Shown here in pieces: positions 16,477-25,071 of a DNA stretch of 64,000 nt. Numbering within the stretch: the first letter of the stretch is position 1; the number at the start of each line of letters is the position of its first letter. The stretch covers positions 62,001 through 126,000 of the forward strand of contig NZ_JAKILB010000010.1 in NCBI RefSeq assembly GCF_023283895.1, written 5' to 3'. The notes beneath the pieces were generated by a model that did no database searches, was not told the origin of the DNA, and was given only the letters and a program-made list of their open reading frames with translations. The stretch is from Shewanella pneumatophori (lineage in GTDB: Bacteria > Pseudomonadota > Gammaproteobacteria > Enterobacterales > Shewanellaceae). Made by a program: the position numbers and the translations under genes.

Positions 16477-18696
16477 TTAGGCCGGTAGTAAGCCAAGGCT
16501 TTCTAGTTTGTCTGCAACATAACCAAGCTTGAACTTTTCAAGTGTTGCGCGAGTAGGAGTTCCTGTTGCTTGATCCCAGCCCATCTCTGTATAGAAAAGA
16601 TCTAGACCTAGTTGCATGTCTTCTCGGCCCATCTTAATTGTGCCCTCATCTCCAAATACTTTATCAGGATCAAGATCATAGACCCACTCAGTTAATACGT
16701 CGTGTTTATTGCGTTGGTCAATTTCTTGCATTTGTAGCACTGAAAGAGCCCTATGAAGTTGCAGAATACCCTCAGCTTTATCATCCAACTCTTGTTCACT
16801 AGTTTGTATTCCAGTTACTAGACTAAACATTTGTGATTCGATTGAACTATCACCTTGGTAGTCTTTTTTTACGTCGGGCGAAACAATAAGTGGGAACATC
16901 CAATTGCATAAAGTTAGTGAGTCATGCAGTACGTTTTTCACTAAGCACCATTTTGCAAATTTGGCTTTTGGCACATTCATTGGTTTATAGTGTTTGACTG
17001 GATCAAATGCACCAGCTCCCCACATCTTGTCTGCCACCTCTGCAATCTTCCCGTAAGGCAAACCGCAGTTAACCAGGTTGATGTGAGAGTGGCATTGTGG
17101 GTCTCGGTTAAATACAGTGTTTAGCAATGCACCTACTTGCCCAGCTGTTTCACTGGCGTGATGCGTTCCTCCAACCATTGAACGGTTGAATACTTTTACA
17201 CCTTTATCCAGAAACACACTGTAATTCTTACCAGTTAGCCCATAAGGTGCATCACCTTCTAGATTAAATATTAGGCCTGCCATGCGCGGTGTTTCAATTC
17301 CATCAAGAATATCTTGGATATTGTAGAGTTCGCCTTCTTCATTGATAAACTCATGTAAGCCTTTACCTAAAAATCGGCCTAAGACGTTTGAACCTTTATA
17401 TTGCTTCCCTAAAGCTAAGCGTGTGTAAAAGTCCTCCATGAAGTGCGCATCAAGATCTTTTTGCTGTTGCCAATTAATGGCTGCAAACTCTTCAGCTGGT
17501 AATAATTGCTTCCAAAAATCACGCGTAATAAATTCACGCATAACATGTGATAGCTGTCCGTACGCACTCCATACACCATAATTATCCATGTAATAAGCGC
17601 CAACAGTTTGAATATCTGTTCGCTTTTCAGAGTTTGCAGGCAATCCCATTACATACCAAGGATCTAAGAAGCCCATACAAGTATTTGAAATATTATCAGT
17701 AGGTAATTTATATTCGGTCTTCATTTTTGGGTTTTTAACTTCGCAGAAGCAGCGTATAGGGCAGGAGTGACAACCGCCAGGTCGTTTGAATACTCTATTG
17801 GCTTCTTCACGACCAAAATACATCTCAGCCATAGAAGTGCGCATACCAACTTTTTGACGATCATCCCAAGGGGTTTCGCCTACATCTACAGGGTTGTCTG
17901 CTGCTCCCCATTTGACTCCAGGCCCACCTCTCCAGCGACTTATACTAGAACTATATTCTGCCCAGGTTTGCGGTTGATGCGGCACGACACCTTGGTTATT
18001 TGCACCAATAATACCTAGAATGTGATCATCTAACTTTCTTAATTGTTCATTATTAGCCACGACATCAACGACGCCAGTACCAATAATTCCAATAGCTTTA
18101 AGTTGTTTAGAGCCTAGAACTGCACCATGACCACCCGCAGAATGGCCACCCTGAGTTTGAATTGTGGACTGAGACACAAGGTTCTCACCAGCAGGTCCAA
18201 TTGCTGCTACTTGGGCTTGCTGACCCATCATTTTACTAACAGCGGCAAAGGTATCAAACATGCCCTTTCCCCATAATGAATCAGCTGGCTCTAGTGTGAC
18301 TTTATCATCAATGATTTTTAACCAAACGGGCGATGAAGATTTACCTTCAATAATTATTGCATCATAGCCTGCATATTTCATTTCTGGAGAAAAGTGTCCG
18401 CCAAAATGACCATCTGTAATTAAATGATTTCTAATTACAGGGCTTCTAGAAGTAATAGTAGTTCTTGCCGAACATATTGCACCAGAACCACTTAATGGAC
18501 CCGCTGAAATTACTAATCTATTTTCTTCATCTGTAGCGGTTATTCCGTCTTTATGGTTATCCCATAATACTTTGTATCCTATTCCCATTCCGCCTATATA
18601 ATTGTGATAGGTGCTAGTTGGCTCTTTTTTTATAATATTGTTTGTGAGGTCGACACGTAAAACATGTCCAGCCCAACCACCAAATTCTTTATTCAT
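16477..18696 (-). CDS. ydhV: aldehyde:ferredoxin oxidoreductase-family enzyme, YdhV-like
   Basis: A 739-aa member of the tungsten/molybdenum AOR family, closest in pattern to E. coli YdhV (about 700 aa), for which a molybdenum bis-pyranopterin cofactor has been reported. Seen: the family N-terminus GGWAGHVLRVDL and YIGGMGIGYKVLWD, the pterin-binding block VAAIGPAGENLVSQS (about 185-199), and GCHSCPIRC near 307-315 supplying ligands of a [4Fe-4S] cluster, with a later cysteine in LCNWMFP. No signal peptide is present, so it is cytoplasmic unless escorted by the ferredoxin-like partner encoded just upstream. Substrate is unknown. About 30 residues longer than YdhV, mainly in the middle. Confidence 0.85.
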   Translation of the reverse strand: MNKEFGGWAGHVLRVDLTNNIIKKEPTSTYHNYIGGMGIGYKVLWDNHKDGITATDEENRLVISAGPLSGSGAICSARTTITSRSPVIRNHLITDGHFGGHFSPEMKYAGYDAIIIEGKSSSPVWLKIIDDKVTLEPADSLWGKGMFDTFAAVSKMMGQQAQVAAIGPAGENLVSQSTIQTQGGHSAGGHGAVLGSKQLKAIGIIGTGVVDVVANNEQLRKLDDHILGIIGANNQGVVPHQPQTWAEYSSSISRWRGGPGVKWGAADNPVDVGETPWDDRQKVGMRTSMAEMYFGREEANRVFKRPGGCHSCPIRCFCEVKNPKMKTEYKLPTDNISNTCMGFLDPWYVMGLPANSEKRTDIQTVGAYYMDNYGVWSAYGQLSHVMREFITRDFWKQLLPAEEFAAINWQQQKDLDAHFMEDFYTRLALGKQYKGSNVLGRFLGKGLHEFINEEGELYNIQDILDGIETPRMAGLIFNLEGDAPYGLTGKNYSVFLDKGVKVFNRSMVGGTHHASETAGQVGALLNTVFNRDPQCHSHINLVNCGLPYGKIAEVADKMWGAGAFDPVKHYKPMNVPKAKFAKWCLVKNVLHDSLTLCNWMFPLIVSPDVKKDYQGDSSIESQMFSLVTGIQTSEQELDDKAEGILQLHRALSVLQMQEIDQRNKHDVLTEWVYDLDPDKVFGDEGTIKMGREDMQLGLDLFYTEMGWDQATGTPTRATLEKFKLGYVADKLESLGLLPA

Positions 18697-18732
18697 ATAT
18701 AAGGTCCTATAAAATTATGGAATTCAAATAAA

Positions 18733-19374
18733 TTAAATTAGAGTTAAATACTTTTCGTGATGCTCAACTTCAGCTATTGCTTCTTCCCATGTATAGAACT
18801 TAATTGCACCTGTTGGACAAACTTCAGCACAATTTGGCTTTCCTTCACAAAGGTCGCACTTTAAGGCTTTTCTAGTATATTTATCTATTGTAATTACTTG
18901 TTGTGGACAGTTTTCTGCGCAATAGCCACAACCAATGCAGAGCTCGTCGTCAACAATTCGGGCACCGGTTTTTTCATTGATATAAATAGCTTGTTGTGGG
19001 CAAGCTGCCATGCAGACATCACATTGCCTACAGGTCTCTGGAACTATAGTGCCATCTCCCTCTTCACCTCTTTGTTGGTGAAAGTTATCCTGTACTCCGT
19101 GGGGACCAAAATTCAGATTCTTGGCGACTTTAATCCTTGCTGTATTAGGACTTACCGCTGATATCCCATGACTCCAGCTACAAGCAATTTCACAGCGTCT
19201 GCAGCCAACGCAAAGTATTGGATCAACAACCATCAACCCACCAGGCAAAACTTCAATAGTTGTATTGTCATCATCGCTACTACAGCCTGTGAGAAAGCTA
19301 ACTAATGATCCACAATAAACAGTTCCGACAGCAACTTTCGCTCCATTGGCAAGCAGTGCTCTCCTTGTAATCAT
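18733..19374 (-). CDS. ydhY: ferredoxin-like 4x[4Fe-4S] protein, YdhY-like, exported
   Basis: A 213-aa electron-transfer protein. The N-terminus TRRALLANGAKVAVG has a twin-arginine-like pair followed by a hydrophobic stretch and a lipobox-like SFLTGC near residues 27-32, so it may be a Tat-exported, membrane-anchored protein. Four cysteine groups follow: CVGCRRCEIAC, CRQCDVCMAACP, CIGCGYCAENCP and CDLCEGKPNCAEVCP, enough for four [4Fe-4S] clusters. It is first in the operon, 36 bp before the AOR gene, as ydhY is before ydhV in E. coli, where the operon is FNR-activated. A Crp/FNR-like site lies about 90-105 bp upstream. Confidence 0.85.
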   Translation of the reverse strand: MITRRALLANGAKVAVGTVYCGSLVSFLTGCSSDDDNTTIEVLPGGLMVVDPILCVGCRRCEIACSWSHGISAVSPNTARIKVAKNLNFGPHGVQDNFHQQRGEEGDGTIVPETCRQCDVCMAACPQQAIYINEKTGARIVDDELCIGCGYCAENCPQQVITIDKYTRKALKCDLCEGKPNCAEVCPTGAIKFYTWEEAIAEVEHHEKYLTLI

Positions 19375-19461
19375 TTTGATTTCCTCTTAGTAATATAGAT
19401 ATTAAAGTTTTTTATAATGATTATTTCTAAAAGGAGTATTTACTAACGAATAAATAAACAA

Positions 19462-19477
19462 ATTGATTGTGGTCACA
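19462..19477. promoter_or_regulatory. Crp/FNR-like site, ydhY side
   Basis: ATTGATTGTGGTCACA fits Crp as ATTGA-N6-TCACA (8 of 10) and contains the FNR half-site TTGAT. It also lies in the palindrome ATTGTG-GT-CACAAT. It is 88-103 bp upstream of the ydhY-like start codon. Confidence 0.5.
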
Positions 19478-19641
19478 ATTACCCAATTGGCGGTGTTTAT
19501 ATTTGAAATGTAGGTGTTTAATCACAGCTTTAGTTTTTCGATTTCTAGTAATTAGAATATTTTAGTTAGTTGCTATTGAAATTAATGTCTCATAATTTAG
19601 AGTTTTCTTGCTTTTGTTTTGCATTTTAATTTGTACGTTTA

Positions 19642-19657
19642 ATTGAATTTGGTCACA
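19642..19657. promoter_or_regulatory. Crp/FNR-like site, DUF1566-like side
   Basis: ATTGAATTTGGTCACA, identical to the previous site at 14 of 16 positions and in the same orientation, 116 bp upstream of the first DUF1566-like gene. The duplication suggests one regulator for both divergent units. Confidence 0.5.
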
Positions 19658-19772
19658 TAAATGCACTTGCTAATTTATTAATGTTGTTTTGGGTTTGTTG
19701 GTATGGTTTTTATTTATAAGCTAAATTTTTATTTGTTTTTATATTATCAATTTAATTGTAGAGTGAATTAGC

Positions 19773-20141
19773 ATGAACAATATAAGTTTTACTACAAGTT
19801 GGGGCGCTTTACTGACATTTACTCCACCAATGACAGTTGATGAAGTGCGGTTACTAGGAATTGAATGTAAAGAATGGCAAGGGTATGCGGATCTAAGTCA
19901 TAGCTCGGCAATTGAATTGGCACATAAGAGATCCATGCGTCTACCTACATCAGCAGAGTTGTTTGAACTTCATTTATGGCTTAATCAACAAAGTGATCAT
20001 TGTTGGCCTCCTCATAATATTTATCGTTCTTCAACCAGCATTAGTGAGGGGGAGCATTACTCTGTGCGTTTAAAAAATGGTAAGTCTTACAGTATTAATG
20101 ATAGCTACTATGGGTTTGTTTCTTGTGTTTACGACTCATAA
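19773..20141 (+). CDS. small DUF1566-like (C-type-lectin-like) protein, copy 1
   Basis: A 122-aa protein without signal peptide, cysteine framework or membrane segment. The order RLPTSAELFELHLWL, then an SSTS turn, then YSVRLKNGKSYSIND and a terminal FVSCV follows the core of DUF1566/FGE-type C-type-lectin folds (RLPT..EL...SST......FVRCV). It shares TSWG, EWQG-AD, RLPTS-EL-ELHLWL and FVSCV with the next gene. Function unknown; its position divergent from a ydhYVW-like operon with a matching regulatory site suggests a shared condition of expression. The ATG at 19773 has only a weak GAG upstream. Confidence 0.7.
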   Translation: MNNISFTTSWGALLTFTPPMTVDEVRLLGIECKEWQGYADLSHSSAIELAHKRSMRLPTSAELFELHLWLNQQSDHCWPPHNIYRSSTSISEGEHYSVRLKNGKSYSINDSYYGFVSCVYDS

Positions 20142-20159
20142 TCAAACTGAGGTATAACT

Positions 20160-20543
20160 ATGAATGAGATTATTTTTGAAACAAGTTGGGGAGAAAAGCT
20201 TTGCTTCTCTCCGCTTATATCTAAAGCTATTGCGGACAAATTTGATATTGAATCTGAGGAATGGCAAGGCTTAGCGGATATGGAGTTTAATAGTGCTGCG
20301 AGTTTGGTTAGTCGATTAGGTAAACGTCTGCCTACCTCAACAGAATTGCATGAGTTACATCTTTGGCTTACGAAGACATCTGATCGTAGTTGGCCTATTG
20401 GTGTAAATGCTATTTGGTCTTCAACAAAATCTAGAAATGGTTGCCATTGCTCGGTATTACTCTTTAATGCAAATTGTGATGCTGATAATGATAGCCGTCA
20501 TTGTTTTGTATCATGCGTTAGTACTATATGTGCTGAAGCTTAA
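20160..20543 (+). CDS. small DUF1566-like (C-type-lectin-like) protein, copy 2
   Basis: A 127-aa tandem paralogue of the preceding gene, 18 bp downstream and presumably co-transcribed. It keeps the framework FETSWGEKLCFSP, EWQGLAD, KRLPTSTELHELHLWL, WSSTKSRNG, CSVLLFN and FVSCVS, while the surface between WSST and FVSC differs strongly from copy 1. GAGG eight bases before the ATG at 20160 is a fair ribosome-binding site. No export signal. Paralogues with a fixed lectin-like core and variable tail can be ligand binders, but no ligand or partner is evident and no reverse transcriptase or template repeat is present. Confidence 0.7.
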   Translation: MNEIIFETSWGEKLCFSPLISKAIADKFDIESEEWQGLADMEFNSAASLVSRLGKRLPTSTELHELHLWLTKTSDRSWPIGVNAIWSSTKSRNGCHCSVLLFNANCDADNDSRHCFVSCVSTICAEA

Positions 20544-20792
20544 GTTCCAGATTTTATTGGTTTTTCAGTGGAGGTTACTATCGATTAAGAGACTGTATAA
20601 AATTAGACCTAATTGATGTTCTTATCGGATACTAACAGGAGGACGAGTTAGTCTATATACTCTTTAAGCTTTGAATTGAATTAGGTTTATTGGGTAAAAA
20701 GTGAAGGCATATATAAGGGAATAAGGATTGTGCTAGCAGGTTTTGAGAGCCAATAGAATCTTCTAGAGGCTCAATATAGAATCTGTAAGGCG

Positions 20793-21926
20793 TTAGCTCT
20801 TTAAGATCTCTAACGGCAGTGCCAGCATTTGATCGCCAGAGGCTGCAAAGTACCAGATGATGCCTATCAGTGCGCCAACCGTTAAGAAGTACCAAATTGC
20901 CGAGAAGATCTGTCCATATCTATCCAATGGTAGCAGATGGCTTTGGTGACGGGTTTTCCATTCAAATACGATTTCTGCACTGCCAATTAATAGTAAGAAG
21001 CCGAGCAGGGCTAAACCAAGCGAGTAACTGATATAAACTCCAACCGCTGCACCTAAAATACATGCGATTAAGCCCATTACACTGTTCATTGAAAAACTGA
21101 TGCTCTTTAAAATATGGCCACCATCAAGCGGTAATATCGGGAGCAGGTTGAATAGGTTTAGTAAGGCGTTAAAGGTGGCTAACCCCGCAAAGAAGATATT
21201 GCCCGTTACCCAGTAAGCGATAAGCGATGCTAGCGACATAAATAGGCCGAATGTTGGCCCCATGATAGAAATCACCACATCTTGCCAGCGAGTGTTAATT
21301 TTCTCATCACTGAGTGCAAGCCCGCCCATAAATGGGATGAGGTAAATACCTTTAGTCTTCATGCCAAAGTACTTCATTGCACGAATATGGCCGTATTCAT
21401 GGAAAACCAGGCAAGCGATAAGTGCGAGTGCGAATTGAAATGAAAACAACCATGAGTAGGCTGCTACGCTAGCACCGGCTAAAAGGACTTTGATTACCTT
21501 GGCGCTTTTTAGCAGTTTAAAACCAAGTGATGCTAAGCCGATAACACTGAACTGTCTTTTTTCTGCAACCGCAACGGTTGGAGTTTGGCGTTCAATGTCT
21601 TTAGTTGTACGTTGGCCGCTTGTGATTACTTCATCGTCTTTGAGTAAACGGTAATCGATGACAAAAGGTTGCCACTGTAAGTCGGTTTCTAAGGTGATTT
21701 TTATCGTTGGAGTGACGATTGTCTCTGCAGGCTCAGTACCTTCAAGATTTGTATGAGTAGGTGCTTGCGTTGCCAGTTCAAAGGTATGGCTTTTTAGCCC
21801 TTCATTATCGGGGCTTGCTTGAATCACAGAGACTAAAGCATCGCCCCAAAATAGTTGTTGCCAGCCTGCAAGTGAGCCCTCAAGGCGCAGTGGTTTCCCT
21901 AGGCAATCGATTTTCAATAATTCCAC
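20793..21926 (-). CDS. site-2 protease family (M50) intramembrane metalloprotease
   Basis: A 377-aa protein. Residues 1-125 are a soluble N-terminal domain; from about 140 there are several hydrophobic helices. The zinc motif HEYGH (HExxH) is near residues 174-178 in LVFHEYGHIRAMKYFGMK, and the third ligand lies in LLPILPLDGGHILKS near 266-280, the NxxP..LDGG hallmark of the family. Such enzymes cleave membrane-bound anti-sigma factors or other substrates; which one is unknown. There is no CBS or PDZ domain. Gene order suggests a single-gene unit; it starts about 110 bp from the next gene upstream. Confidence 0.88.
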   Translation of the reverse strand: MELLKIDCLGKPLRLEGSLAGWQQLFWGDALVSVIQASPDNEGLKSHTFELATQAPTHTNLEGTEPAETIVTPTIKITLETDLQWQPFVIDYRLLKDDEVITSGQRTTKDIERQTPTVAVAEKRQFSVIGLASLGFKLLKSAKVIKVLLAGASVAAYSWLFSFQFALALIACLVFHEYGHIRAMKYFGMKTKGIYLIPFMGGLALSDEKINTRWQDVVISIMGPTFGLFMSLASLIAYWVTGNIFFAGLATFNALLNLFNLLPILPLDGGHILKSISFSMNSVMGLIACILGAAVGVYISYSLGLALLGFLLLIGSAEIVFEWKTRHQSHLLPLDRYGQIFSAIWYFLTVGALIGIIWYFAASGDQMLALPLEILKS

Positions 21927-22039
21927 GTTTTATCTCTAAAGCGAAAAGTCGCTTAATTATGCCGTGAATAGCCTGCGCATTGAAAGTCGAAAGCGTGTAA
22001 AAGGCCTATTGAGCCTAATGTAGTAACAAGAATTGACCA

Positions 22040-23704
22040 CTAGTTGCTGTAATTGAAATAGATCTCTTGGTTTTTATTGTGGATATGGCAAGGGCCATGC
22101 TCTCTTTGTGTACGCTGAAAAACATTACCGATATGGATTTCGACATTAGAATAAACGTGTTTGAGTGCGTGGACACAATAGTTTTTATAGTAGTTGTCGA
22201 CCTCAAGTTTTAGCGCGTCGTGCTCTAGTTCTTCTTGAGCTCTAATGGTTGCCATTCTGCGCTTTTCATCTAGCATTACGGTAACTTGCTCAACCATCAT
22301 CGCATCTGCTTGCCATTGCTCTTTTGGTGGCAGTTTTCTTAATTGCGCTTCAATATTTAGCATGGCAACGACCATGGACTTAATACTCTGATCCAGTTGT
22401 TTGAGCTGTAACTTGAGCTCGCTGAGTTCCATGGCGCAAAACACTTCAGTTTTAGTATCTGCAGTAGCCCCAATTGCTACGGCTTGTATACCTTTATTGG
22501 CCTCTGCTTTACCACCGACGAGATCGCCACGCCGACCAGAAGAGTCGCTAACAATAAGCTGTTGCTGAGTTTGGCTATGGCTATGCAGCAGTTGCTTAGT
22601 GATCAGGATATTGGCCTGTGCCTGTAAACGAGAATATTGCACAAACTGCGCACTAATCTGCCCTTGAGCGACCAAAGTTGTTGATAGGCTGAGATCTTTT
22701 AACTGACGACCAATGACACCTTTACTGACGGTGATATCACCTTTTGCATGCAGTGCGGCTGAATCGACAAAGCCCATTACAGTAATGTCGCCCGTACTTT
22801 TGACGACCATACCTTCACATACATCGCCTGTAATTAAAATACTGCCTTTGAAATCGACGTTGCCATAGCCCACATCGACGTTTTTGATCTGAAGTACATC
22901 ATCAACTTGCATGCCTGTTTTATTTTCAACAGGTTGGCCTGCTACAGTGGCAATAAGTTGATTAGGGTTTTTAGGGTTGAGTTCAGTGCCTGAACCTGCA
23001 GTGAGTTTAAGGTCTTTTCCGGGTTTAGCGGTTAGCTTTTCACCATGAACGTTGTAACCATCAGTCCCTGGTGTTGCCGGTGTTTTTTCAATTAATAAAC
23101 TGCCGGGCTTGACCATTATCATTGCGCCAAGATTGCGCATATCAACAGTGCCATCACTGTTCGATTGTGGCTGTAACAAGCGCTCTCTTGCTAAAGATAC
23201 TTTACGCTCTAACTTAGCCGCTATTCCGTTTATGGCTGCCCGGCCACTGGCAATAACGCCTGCGCAGCTTTTACCCGGAGCAAGTGTCGCCAACTCTGTT
23301 AGTAAGTTATCTATTTTAACTTTACTAAGCCCCATGCTAATTCTTTGCAGTTTAAGGTTCTGTAAGATATCTCTGATATCAATACTCTTACCGCCATAAG
23401 CGGCTGTAAGCTGCATACTGGCTTGCATTTTATCACTGCTGACCTCAAAGCTAATGGCTGCATCGCGTCTATCAGCAATTTCAAAAAACAGTTCTATATC
23501 GCCATCAGGTTGATGATTTAGTTGATTGACTTGAATGACGGCTTGAGTGATTTGAGCTTGAAGGGGGAAGAGGCAAGCAAAGTCTGGCAGGGTTAATAAT
23601 TGCTGCAGATCTTGCTCTGAAATCGGCCCATGTGTATTAGGGATGATTTTCAATTCGGCTTTTTGTTGATCTTGACTTAGCTCTATGAGCCCCGGATGTA
23701 GCAT
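22040..23704 (-). CDS. DUF342 / FapA-domain (flagellar assembly protein A-like) polymer-shaped protein
   Basis: A 554-aa cytoplasmic protein of the DUF342 (PF03961) family. The central part (about 190-370) contains the family core PGTDGYNVHGEKL, AGQPV, and the repetitive beta-helix-like segment DVGYGNVDFKGSILITGDV, VKSTGDITVMGFVDSA, HAKGDITVSKGVIGR. The C-terminal 130 residues are charged and predicted helical (LKQLDQSIKSMVVAMLNIEAQL). The name FapA refers to flagellar assembly and has no relation to the fap amyloid operon further right. Members in Shewanella and Vibrio affect polar flagella or cell-surface organisation; the role here is unproven. Confidence 0.8.
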   Translation of the reverse strand: MLHPGLIELSQDQQKAELKIIPNTHGPISEQDLQQLLTLPDFACLFPLQAQITQAVIQVNQLNHQPDGDIELFFEIADRRDAAISFEVSSDKMQASMQLTAAYGGKSIDIRDILQNLKLQRISMGLSKVKIDNLLTELATLAPGKSCAGVIASGRAAINGIAAKLERKVSLARERLLQPQSNSDGTVDMRNLGAMIMVKPGSLLIEKTPATPGTDGYNVHGEKLTAKPGKDLKLTAGSGTELNPKNPNQLIATVAGQPVENKTGMQVDDVLQIKNVDVGYGNVDFKGSILITGDVCEGMVVKSTGDITVMGFVDSAALHAKGDITVSKGVIGRQLKDLSLSTTLVAQGQISAQFVQYSRLQAQANILITKQLLHSHSQTQQQLIVSDSSGRRGDLVGGKAEANKGIQAVAIGATADTKTEVFCAMELSELKLQLKQLDQSIKSMVVAMLNIEAQLRKLPPKEQWQADAMMVEQVTVMLDEKRRMATIRAQEELEHDALKLEVDNYYKNYCVHALKHVYSNVEIHIGNVFQRTQREHGPCHIHNKNQEIYFNYSN

Positions 23705-23881
23705 TAAAGACCTCTATCACTTTTTATTATTTTCAGAGATTGCTAATCCAATATAACCATATAAAACGTGGGTAAAAAAGCTTAGAGAGCAAATTGTGTG
23801 AATCAAATAAAGCAAGCGATACTAGCAGCCTAAGTTGCTGATAGTGTGAACAACTAAGGCGCTAGATAATAAGGGCTGTGA

Positions 23882-24910
23882 TTAAGCTTTAGTGTTGCTA
23901 TAAATTTTGTATTTGTTGTTTTCTGCAGCAACATTAACTGAGCCGAAATATTCCGCTATGGTGTCTGAATATGGTAAGTGGCGATTGGCAACAATGTGAA
24001 ATAAGCCGCCAGATTGCAAATTTTTAGCGCTGTCTTTAACAAAGGTGGTAGCGATGTTAGTGGTGCTTGCTAAGCCATCGTGAAACGGTGGATTTGAGAT
24101 AATACCATCGTAGCGGTTATTGGTTTGTGCAAGTCCATCAGAGGCAAAAACCTTGGCGCTAAAACCATTCGCTGCAAGGGTTAACTCACAAGAAGCTAAA
24201 GCCATTGCATTAATATCAACACAATCTATTTTTAGCTCTGGTTGCACTTTTAATAATGCCGCGGCAATAACACCTGCGCCACAACCAAAGTCGAGCACTT
24301 TTCCGCGCATCTTAGGCAGGTTTTCAAGCAGTAATTGGGTGCCTTCATCAAGCTTTTTCTCACTAAATACACCGACTAGATTACAGATGGTAATTTGGCC
24401 TTGCGGCGTATCAAGTTGGTACTTACTTTGCCAGTCAGTAAGGGTTAACTTTGGTGCTTCGGCATTTAACTCACTTAAAAAAACCACACAATGGCGCGCG
24501 TTATCGGCTTTAAATGGCTTGTCAAAGTAGTTAGGGAGCTGTTTAGGCAGTGACTTGATGCCGCCTTTGTTTTCACCAACCACAATTAACTGACCTTGGG
24601 CTTTTAAATGTTTTGCTGCCAAGTTAAATAGGTAAGGTGCTAAAGCTTTAGCTTTAGGGAAATAAACAATAACCGTATCAAAGATATCGTCATTAGGTAG
24701 TTGATGACCAAAGTGCAAGGCTAAGTTTTTCGCTGCGTAAGGTAACATCATCAAGTGGTGGTGATAATCTAATGCTAACCCGCACACACTGCTAGCAGTG
24801 TTGAGAAGTTCTTTTGGTAGGTGGTCACTTTCATAGTTAATTACCAATACAGATTGGTCTTTAACGAGTTCACTATTTCTAAGAAGGACTTGCGAAGCGT
24901 TGGTAAGCAT
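23882..24910 (-). CDS. rsmC: 16S rRNA (guanine1207-N2)-methyltransferase
   Basis: SAM-dependent methyltransferase acting on G1207 of 16S rRNA in the 30S subunit. At 342 aa it has the two-domain RsmC layout: a degenerate N-terminal methyltransferase-like domain (residues 1-165) and a catalytic C-terminal domain with [17 protein letters not shown] (motif I, about 205-221), [14 protein letters not shown], and the base-flipping/catalytic NPPFHDG near 274-280. The ATG at 24910 begins the conserved [12 protein letters not shown]-terminus. Monocistronic. Confidence 0.94.
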   Translation of the reverse strand: MLTNASQVLLRNSELVKDQSVLVINYESDHLPKELLNTASSVCGLALDYHHHLMMLPYAAKNLALHFGHQLPNDDIFDTVIVYFPKAKALAPYLFNLAAKHLKAQGQLIVVGENKGGIKSLPKQLPNYFDKPFKADNARHCVVFLSELNAEAPKLTLTDWQSKYQLDTPQGQITICNLVGVFSEKKLDEGTQLLLENLPKMRGKVLDFGCGAGVIAAALLKVQPELKIDCVDINAMALASCELTLAANGFSAKVFASDGLAQTNNRYDGIISNPPFHDGLASTTNIATTFVKDSAKNLQSGGLFHIVANRHLPYSDTIAEYFGSVNVAAENNKYKIYSNTKA

Positions 24911-24997
24911 GAGTTTTCAAGGTCGAGGTTTAATTGGCTGCAATTATACCGTAACGGCTTTGGAATGCGAATTTGATACTACCGAATGCTTGAGCAG

Positions 24998-25024
24998 AAA
25001 AAAGGCCGCTAAATTAGCGGCCTT
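24998..25024 (-). terminator. terminator of the gshB-alkaline phosphatase unit
   Basis: On the minus strand GGCCGCTAA pairs with TTAGCGGCC and is followed by six T residues (25003-24998), about 47 bp after the phosphatase stop codon. Confidence 0.9.
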
Positions 25025-25071
25025 ATCATTTTGATCTGCACGTTGAATTACGCATAGCTTACATCGTTGTG

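Larger units (their letters stand above)
19375..19772. other. 398-bp AT-rich divergent promoter region
   Basis: Markedly AT-rich with no gene. It separates the leftward ydhYVW-like operon from the rightward DUF1566-like pair and holds two closely similar Crp/FNR-like sites listed separately. Confidence 0.6.

Noticed and set aside
15639..20543. Genomic island inserted at tRNA-Leu
   Set aside because: The tRNA type is a common island site, but no integrase and no repeated tRNA 3' end was seen to the right; the region holds a ydhYVW-like operon without mobility genes.
19773..20543. Diversity-generating retroelement target pair
   Set aside because: DUF1566-like folds are used as such targets, but there is no reverse transcriptase, accessory gene or template repeat in the window.
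22040..23704. Member of the Fap amyloid system because of the name FapA
   Set aside because: The DUF342 FapA domain belongs to a flagellar assembly family unrelated to fapABCDEF, and the gene lies 9 kb away in the opposite orientation.
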